From the NCBI GenBank assembly GCA_022360105.1, contig JAKSDL010000127.1, forward strand, positions 1-44,859: a stretch of DNA of 44,859 nucleotides, written 5' to 3'. The position numbers and the translations under genes are program-made. The stretch is from Pseudomonadota bacterium (GTDB lineage Bacteria; SAR324; XYD2-FULL-50-16; JAHJRI01). How positions within the stretch are numbered: the stretch's first letter is position 1; each line of letters starts with the position of its first letter. The notes beneath the pieces are model-generated. The model saw only the letters and a list, made by a program, of their open reading frames with translations. It was not told the origin of the DNA and searched no databases. Positions 41,105-44,859 of the stretch are shown here, one piece after another.

Positions 41105-42391
41105 TCAAAGAATATTAGAGATGGCTGTTTTGATCACATCTCTTGTTTTTTCCAGATCTTGCTCCGTATGAGCCATCGATACAAAAGCTGCCTCAAAAGC
41201 TGATGGCGCCAGGTAGATTCCCTGACTCAACATTTCCTTAAAAAATTTGATGAAGAGTTCCGTATCGCAGCTAAGAGCGTCATCAAAATTATTTACCTCC
41301 TTATCAATAAAAAAGAATCCAAACATTCCACCGACTTGTTGAATTCTATAAGGAACCGATGCCTTTTCAAAAATATCTTTAATTTCATTAACCAGCCAGA
41401 CTGCCTTGCCACCTAATTCTTCGTAAAATCCCGACTTGTCAAGCTCTCTTAAGGTAGCCAATCCTGCGGCCATGGTCACCGGATTGCCGGAAAGAGTTCC
41501 GGCCTGGTAGATTCCTCCGGCCGGAGAAACTTGTTCCATAATATCCAGCCTGCCTCCATAAGCACCTACGGGCATTCCCCCACCAATGATTTTACCGAGC
41601 GTCGTCAAATCCGGCACGATATGGTAAAGCTCTTGAGCACCACCTTTGGATACCCTGAAGCCCGTCATCACTTCATCAAATATCAAAAGAATGCCTTCAC
41701 GATCACACAAATCACGCAAACCCTTCAAAAAGCCTGCTACCGGTGCTATAACCCCCATGTTTCCTGCCACAGGCTCCAGGATGATGGCAGCAATCTCACC
41801 CGGATATTCCTCAATCAGTTGTGAAACGTTTTCCAAATCATTGTATCTGGCAATCAACGTTTCACCGGCAAAAGCTGCAGGCACGCCCGGAGAATCCGGT
41901 TGACCGAAAGTCGCTGCACCAGACCCGGCTTTAACCAGCAAATGATCGGCATGGCCATGGTAACACCCGGCAAACTTGATGATTTTGTCCCTGCCCGTGT
42001 AACCTCTCGCAACCCGAATAGCGCTCATGGTGGCTTCGGTGCCGGAATTCACCATTCGTACACTTTCAATATTGGGCATCATTTTTTTGACTTGTTCAGC
42101 CAGCTCCACTTCCAGCTGAGTGGGAGCTCCAAAAGATAGCCCGTTTTCCGTTGCAGATTTCACAGCTTCCAAGACAGTGGGATGACTGTGACCAAGAACC
42201 ATCGGTCCCCAGGAGCCAACATAATCGATGAATTCGTTTCCATCCACATCAGTAATTCTGCATCCCTTGGCTTTGCTGATGAATAGCGGATTCATCTTGA
42301 CCGATCGAAAAGCTCGAACTGGGCTGTTTACTCCACCGGGAATTGACGCTTGGGCTCTTTGAAACAATTCAGTTGATTTAGAGGTTTGCAT
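41105..42391 (-). CDS. hemL: glutamate-1-semialdehyde 2,1-aminomutase
   Basis: This PLP enzyme makes 5-aminolevulinate for tetrapyrroles by the C5 pathway. The 428-residue product has the N-terminal [12 protein letters not shown], substrate and PLP motifs [19 protein letters not shown] and [10 protein letters not shown], and the Schiff-base Lys K267 in [18 protein letters not shown]. The ATG chosen ([10 protein letters not shown]) follows GGGAGAAG, an excellent ribosome-binding site; a TTG 15 bases upstream is in frame but would sit over that site. It follows the porin gene on the same strand by 29 bases. The partner hemA lies outside the window. Confidence 0.96.
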   Translation of the reverse strand: MQTSKSTELFQRAQASIPGGVNSPVRAFRSVKMNPLFISKAKGCRITDVDGNEFIDYVGSWGPMVLGHSHPTVLEAVKSATENGLSFGAPTQLEVELAEQVKKMMPNIESVRMVNSGTEATMSAIRVARGYTGRDKIIKFAGCYHGHADHLLVKAGSGAATFGQPDSPGVPAAFAGETLIARYNDLENVSQLIEEYPGEIAAIILEPVAGNMGVIAPVAGFLKGLRDLCDREGILLIFDEVMTGFRVSKGGAQELYHIVPDLTTLGKIIGGGMPVGAYGGRLDIMEQVSPAGGIYQAGTLSGNPVTMAAGLATLRELDKSGFYEELGGKAVWLVNEIKDIFEKASVPYRIQQVGGMFGFFFIDKEVNNFDDALSCDTELFIKFFKEMLSQGIYLAPSAFEAAFVSMAHTEQDLEKTRDVIKTAISNIL

Positions 42392-42420
42392 GGTTTCTTC
42401 TCCCAATTAAATAATTTCAG

Positions 42421-43971
42421 CTAAAATTCGTAACGTAAATTTATCCCAATCAATGAAAAGCCTTTGTTGTCTTCTTTTGGTTTGTCATTGTCATTGGCAC
42501 TGTAGGCATTACCAGGTGAAAAAGCTGCCAATTGGAATCCTGCGGTTAAATCGTCTTCCCACTTCCAATCAAGCACAAAATCAATTTCCGAGCCGATATC
42601 CGTTGAAGTCTTATCATCTCCATTCTCAACGGTGTAGAAAACGGGTTGGGCTCGCCTGAAAGTATAGACCGCAAACAGCATTTTTAACTTTTTGTCATCG
42701 GAGATATAAGAAGCGCGCATAGAGTTATAAATCAGGTTGGATACGGAGTGCCCCTGTCCAAGTCCATCCTTTCCGTTAAAATAGATCAAGGCATCACCAA
42801 AATCGCCTTTTTGCACTTCCAGATATGATTCCGAATTGTTCTCCCAAAACTTCTCGCCGTCTTCGCGTTCTGTTCCGGAAGAGTTTAAGGTAGTCCAGCC
42901 CACCTTCAAGTAATCCAGCAATTGATAGCTGACATCCAGATAAACAGCATTTCCAGAGACCTCGTTATTAGTTACAAACTCTCTATCCCCATCTCTTGCT
43001 TTCATCCAATAATCCCGTTTGCCGGCAAGGTTTATCCAAGACAAGCGCAGCATTGTTTTATAATAATTCCAGCGAAGATTAAAACCAAGATACTGAACTT
43101 CATCATTTTCAAAATAGATGTATTTTGTTGTACCGCCATCCGAAGTCGTATCATGTTTAGCAGAGAACTCCCCAACCCACTGACCTGTAGAAGACATCGG
43201 AATATCAGAGCCACGATGATCCACCCTTAAAAGCTCAACATTGAGGGAGGCCTCTTGTCGGGTGCCTTTTTCCACCCAGGGATCTGAAATGACAACGCCC
43301 GACTCATAAACCGGGTAATCCAGTTGCATCCAAAACAGGGCTGAATTTCCCTCGTAACCGATTCTTGCCCCCCCAATATAATAACACCAGGTTCCGATCC
43401 GACATTGCTGGGTGACGGCATTAGCATTGCCTTCATAAATCAGCCCCATGCGATCGCCAGGGTTAATGAACTGTTTTCCTAGCCGCAACACAGCGTTAGG
43501 ATTGTGATTGTATTCCAGATAAGCTTCCCTGAACTCCAGGTCCATCCCACCACTGTCATCACTGACATCACTCGCTTCATCAGCATAGTCTGTTTTGAAC
43601 CGATCATCCTGCTCGGAAACCACTTTCGATTTGTTTCCTATGTGGGCATGCACAGAGAGGTTGGTGTTTACTTTGGACCTGATTCTCAATTCAATGTCTT
43701 GTAATAATCCATCGGAAATATGGTCGCCCGTAATAAAATCTTCTTTGATTGCGGAATAGTAGGCCTCATAGCTTCCTTCAACCATGATGCCCGGATTAAA
43801 GAAGATGTTCTCGTCTTTTACTTCATAGTCGCCTTCCTGCAGTGGAGTAAAAGCCTGTTGTGCCGGAGAGTATGAGGGAATGATGAAGGTTCCAATCACC
43901 ATGGAGAAAAAAGCTTTCCGAAGATATCCAAGAAGGGTAGATTTCGGTTTTTGGATTTTAGATTTAGTCAT
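42421..43971 (-). CDS. outer membrane beta-barrel porin-like protein
   Basis: This is a 516-residue exported protein. A basic N-terminus and hydrophobic stretch (about 14-38, ending SYSPAQQ) act as signal peptide. The rest is a long series of amphipathic strands such as FREAYLEYNHNPNAVLRLGKQFINPGDRMG, ending in LRYEF with a C-terminal Phe, the BAM recognition signal. The layout resembles alginate-export or DUF1302-like porins, but I cannot assign a substrate. The start is the ATG giving MTKSKIQ; no clear Shine-Dalgarno sequence is visible. It lies upstream of hemL on the minus strand and may share its transcript. Confidence 0.75.
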   Translation of the reverse strand: MTKSKIQKPKSTLLGYLRKAFFSMVIGTFIIPSYSPAQQAFTPLQEGDYEVKDENIFFNPGIMVEGSYEAYYSAIKEDFITGDHISDGLLQDIELRIRSKVNTNLSVHAHIGNKSKVVSEQDDRFKTDYADEASDVSDDSGGMDLEFREAYLEYNHNPNAVLRLGKQFINPGDRMGLIYEGNANAVTQQCRIGTWCYYIGGARIGYEGNSALFWMQLDYPVYESGVVISDPWVEKGTRQEASLNVELLRVDHRGSDIPMSSTGQWVGEFSAKHDTTSDGGTTKYIYFENDEVQYLGFNLRWNYYKTMLRLSWINLAGKRDYWMKARDGDREFVTNNEVSGNAVYLDVSYQLLDYLKVGWTTLNSSGTEREDGEKFWENNSESYLEVQKGDFGDALIYFNGKDGLGQGHSVSNLIYNSMRASYISDDKKLKMLFAVYTFRRAQPVFYTVENGDDKTSTDIGSEIDFVLDWKWEDDLTAGFQLAAFSPGNAYSANDNDKPKEDNKGFSLIGINLRYEF

Positions 43972-44399
43972 ACCGAACAATGCGATGAGTAAGTTTGAAG
44001 TTTAGCTAAGGGTAAACTGAATACAGTCCGTTTATTAGACGAAATAGATAATTCCTACAGCAAAAAACGATTTCCCGCAATTTGATTCAGATTCACTTTT
44101 TGATCCTCTTCAACCATAAAACGCAAGGTGTGCCAAGATTATTCCCAAAATATTTTCTGCTACCGAATTCGTTCAAATCTATTTGAGCGTTTTTGCAGGT
44201 ATTTTCAACTTTCCAGATCGGACAATGACTTGATATAATTCGCCTCAGGCTAATTGTTTCAGATATGGAATCTGGGAGGGGAAACTGCTTCGAAAACCTG
44301 TAATGGTAACCCATTGAGGACTTTTTGGAATATATTTTGCTTTCAAAGCGTAACTAACTGTAACTAAGGAAATTTAAATCTCAGGAAGTTTTGAGCGCT
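43972..44399 (+). other. intergenic region with possible structured leader
   Basis: About 428 bases between the divergent porin and the right-edge gene. A TATAAT box occurs at 44234-44239. Downstream, CCTCA (about 44242) could pair with TGAGG (about 44314), enclosing a CAGAT/ATCTG hairpin, suggesting a folded leader. It matches no riboswitch or small RNA that I know. AGGAAG (44383-44388) lies before the next ATG. A minus-strand open frame here (44093-44314) looks non-coding. Confidence 0.35.
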
Positions 44400-44859
44400 A
44401 TGGCACAAGCAAACGCACTAATCAGCAAACACCCGTTAACAGAGAGTTCACAATTATACAGCACCCCTCAGGGAAACATTCTCATCGGCTGTCCACCGGA
44501 AGTCTTAAAACTGATGATGACCGAACATGTGCCCATGCCGGACACAATTGTCATTCCCGGGACCTTGTACAAATACAACTCTTCTTTCGCATGCCTCGAA
44601 TTCCCGTTTTACCACTTTTTATTTATTCAACAAGGAATGGCGAGGGGACGTAAGTTCAAGGTATTTGCCAAGAAAAAAATCTGTAAAAAACTCAGCGAAA
44701 TGTTACGCGTTACCTTGCTTGGTCCGGAATATGAAGAAATCATGAATGTGGAGGCAAACCTTGATATTCCTACTAAATTGAGCAAAAGAAAAATCAAACA
44801 GATCGTGGATGAAACCAAATTCCTGGCTCCCCGGAACAAAGCAGGGGTGCCCTACGAAA
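44400..44859 (+). CDS. unrecognised protein, C-terminus cut by window edge
   Basis: From an ATG 11 bases after AGGAAG, 153 codons are open to the window end. The N-terminus has PLTESSQLYSTPQGNILIGC, then PMPDTIVIPGTLYKYNSSFACLEFPFYHFLF, KFKVFAKKKICKKLSEMLRVTLLG and a Lys-rich stretch. The strand pattern faintly recalls metallo-beta-lactamase-fold proteins, but no HxHxDH motif is seen in this part. An in-frame TTG nine bases upstream is possible. No function assigned. Confidence 0.6.
   Translation, partial: MAQANALISKHPLTESSQLYSTPQGNILIGCPPEVLKLMMTEHVPMPDTIVIPGTLYKYNSSFACLEFPFYHFLFIQQGMARGRKFKVFAKKKICKKLSEMLRVTLLGPEYEEIMNVEANLDIPTKLSKRKIKQIVDETKFLAPRNKAGVPYE

Noticed and set aside
44093..44314. 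A 73-codon open frame on the minus strand in the right intergenic region.
   Set aside because: Composition looks random, with no recognisable domain or ribosome-binding site, and it crosses the likely promoter of the next gene.
1..44859. Search for rRNA, tRNA, CRISPR arrays, insertion sequences and phage genes.
   Set aside because: No tRNA-like T-arm sequence, no regularly spaced repeats, and no transposase, integrase or phage structural gene was found; the REP-like elements are the only mobile-type signal.

Overview
The window reads as a chromosomal segment of a Gram-negative, flagellated bacterium with fairly AT-rich DNA. LpxC, a LolA-type lipoprotein carrier and a barrel porin indicate an LPS-bearing outer membrane. 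FlhF, FlhG and FliA indicate flagella, probably polar. The PASTA-bearing septal PBP, an HD-GYP protein, a DksA-like protein and the MrfAB repair pair would fit a deltaproteobacterium-like lineage (for example SAR324 or a relative). That placement is an inference from gene content, not a phylogeny. I see no rRNA, tRNA, CRISPR array, transposase or prophage.

Left block (1-10186): a truncated dtd faces away from a short division-cluster remnant (rsmH-ftsL-ftsI). This runs straight into the flagellar regulators flhF-flhG-fliA. Convergent to these lie prfA, rpmE and rho, with a clear terminator after rpmE, one after rho, and a good candidate rho promoter.

Second block (10232-13686, minus strand): a tight four-gene unit, HAD hydrolase > class I glutamine amidotransferase > PHP-family histidinol-phosphatase > a membrane protein that looks like the FtsK N-terminal 4TM domain without its DNA motor. 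Next, on the plus strand (14092-19559), come lolA, an unknown secreted protein, a DksA/TraR protein, a GAF-HD-GYP protein with a large charged insertion, and a secreted FlgT-like/PPC-like protein.

Third block (19595-30866): an SDR enzyme starts only 15 bp from a divergent operon of a degenerate ParB-like protein, a SpoU-family RNA methyltransferase and a Bax1-like (DUF790) nuclease. Then follow a divergent response regulator/soluble histidine kinase pair, a MoxR ATPase with a vWA partner, and the helicase-exonuclease pair MrfA-MrfB. This stretch is rich in nucleic-acid maintenance functions. It is followed by a cluster of GTAG-type REP-like palindromes.

Fourth block (31230-35709): doxX, a divergent LysR regulator, a Xi-class glutathionyl-hydroquinone reductase and a pirin. 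The gene set matches the E. coli yqjFG-yhaJK quinone/electrophile locus. A membrane M48 peptidase behind a sigma-54-like promoter follows.

Right block (35861-44859): a 760-residue orphan protein with receiver-like segments; a divergent operon of a TerB-like protein, a methyltransferase-like protein and LpxC; a porin-hemL unit on the minus strand; and an unrecognised gene cut by the right edge.
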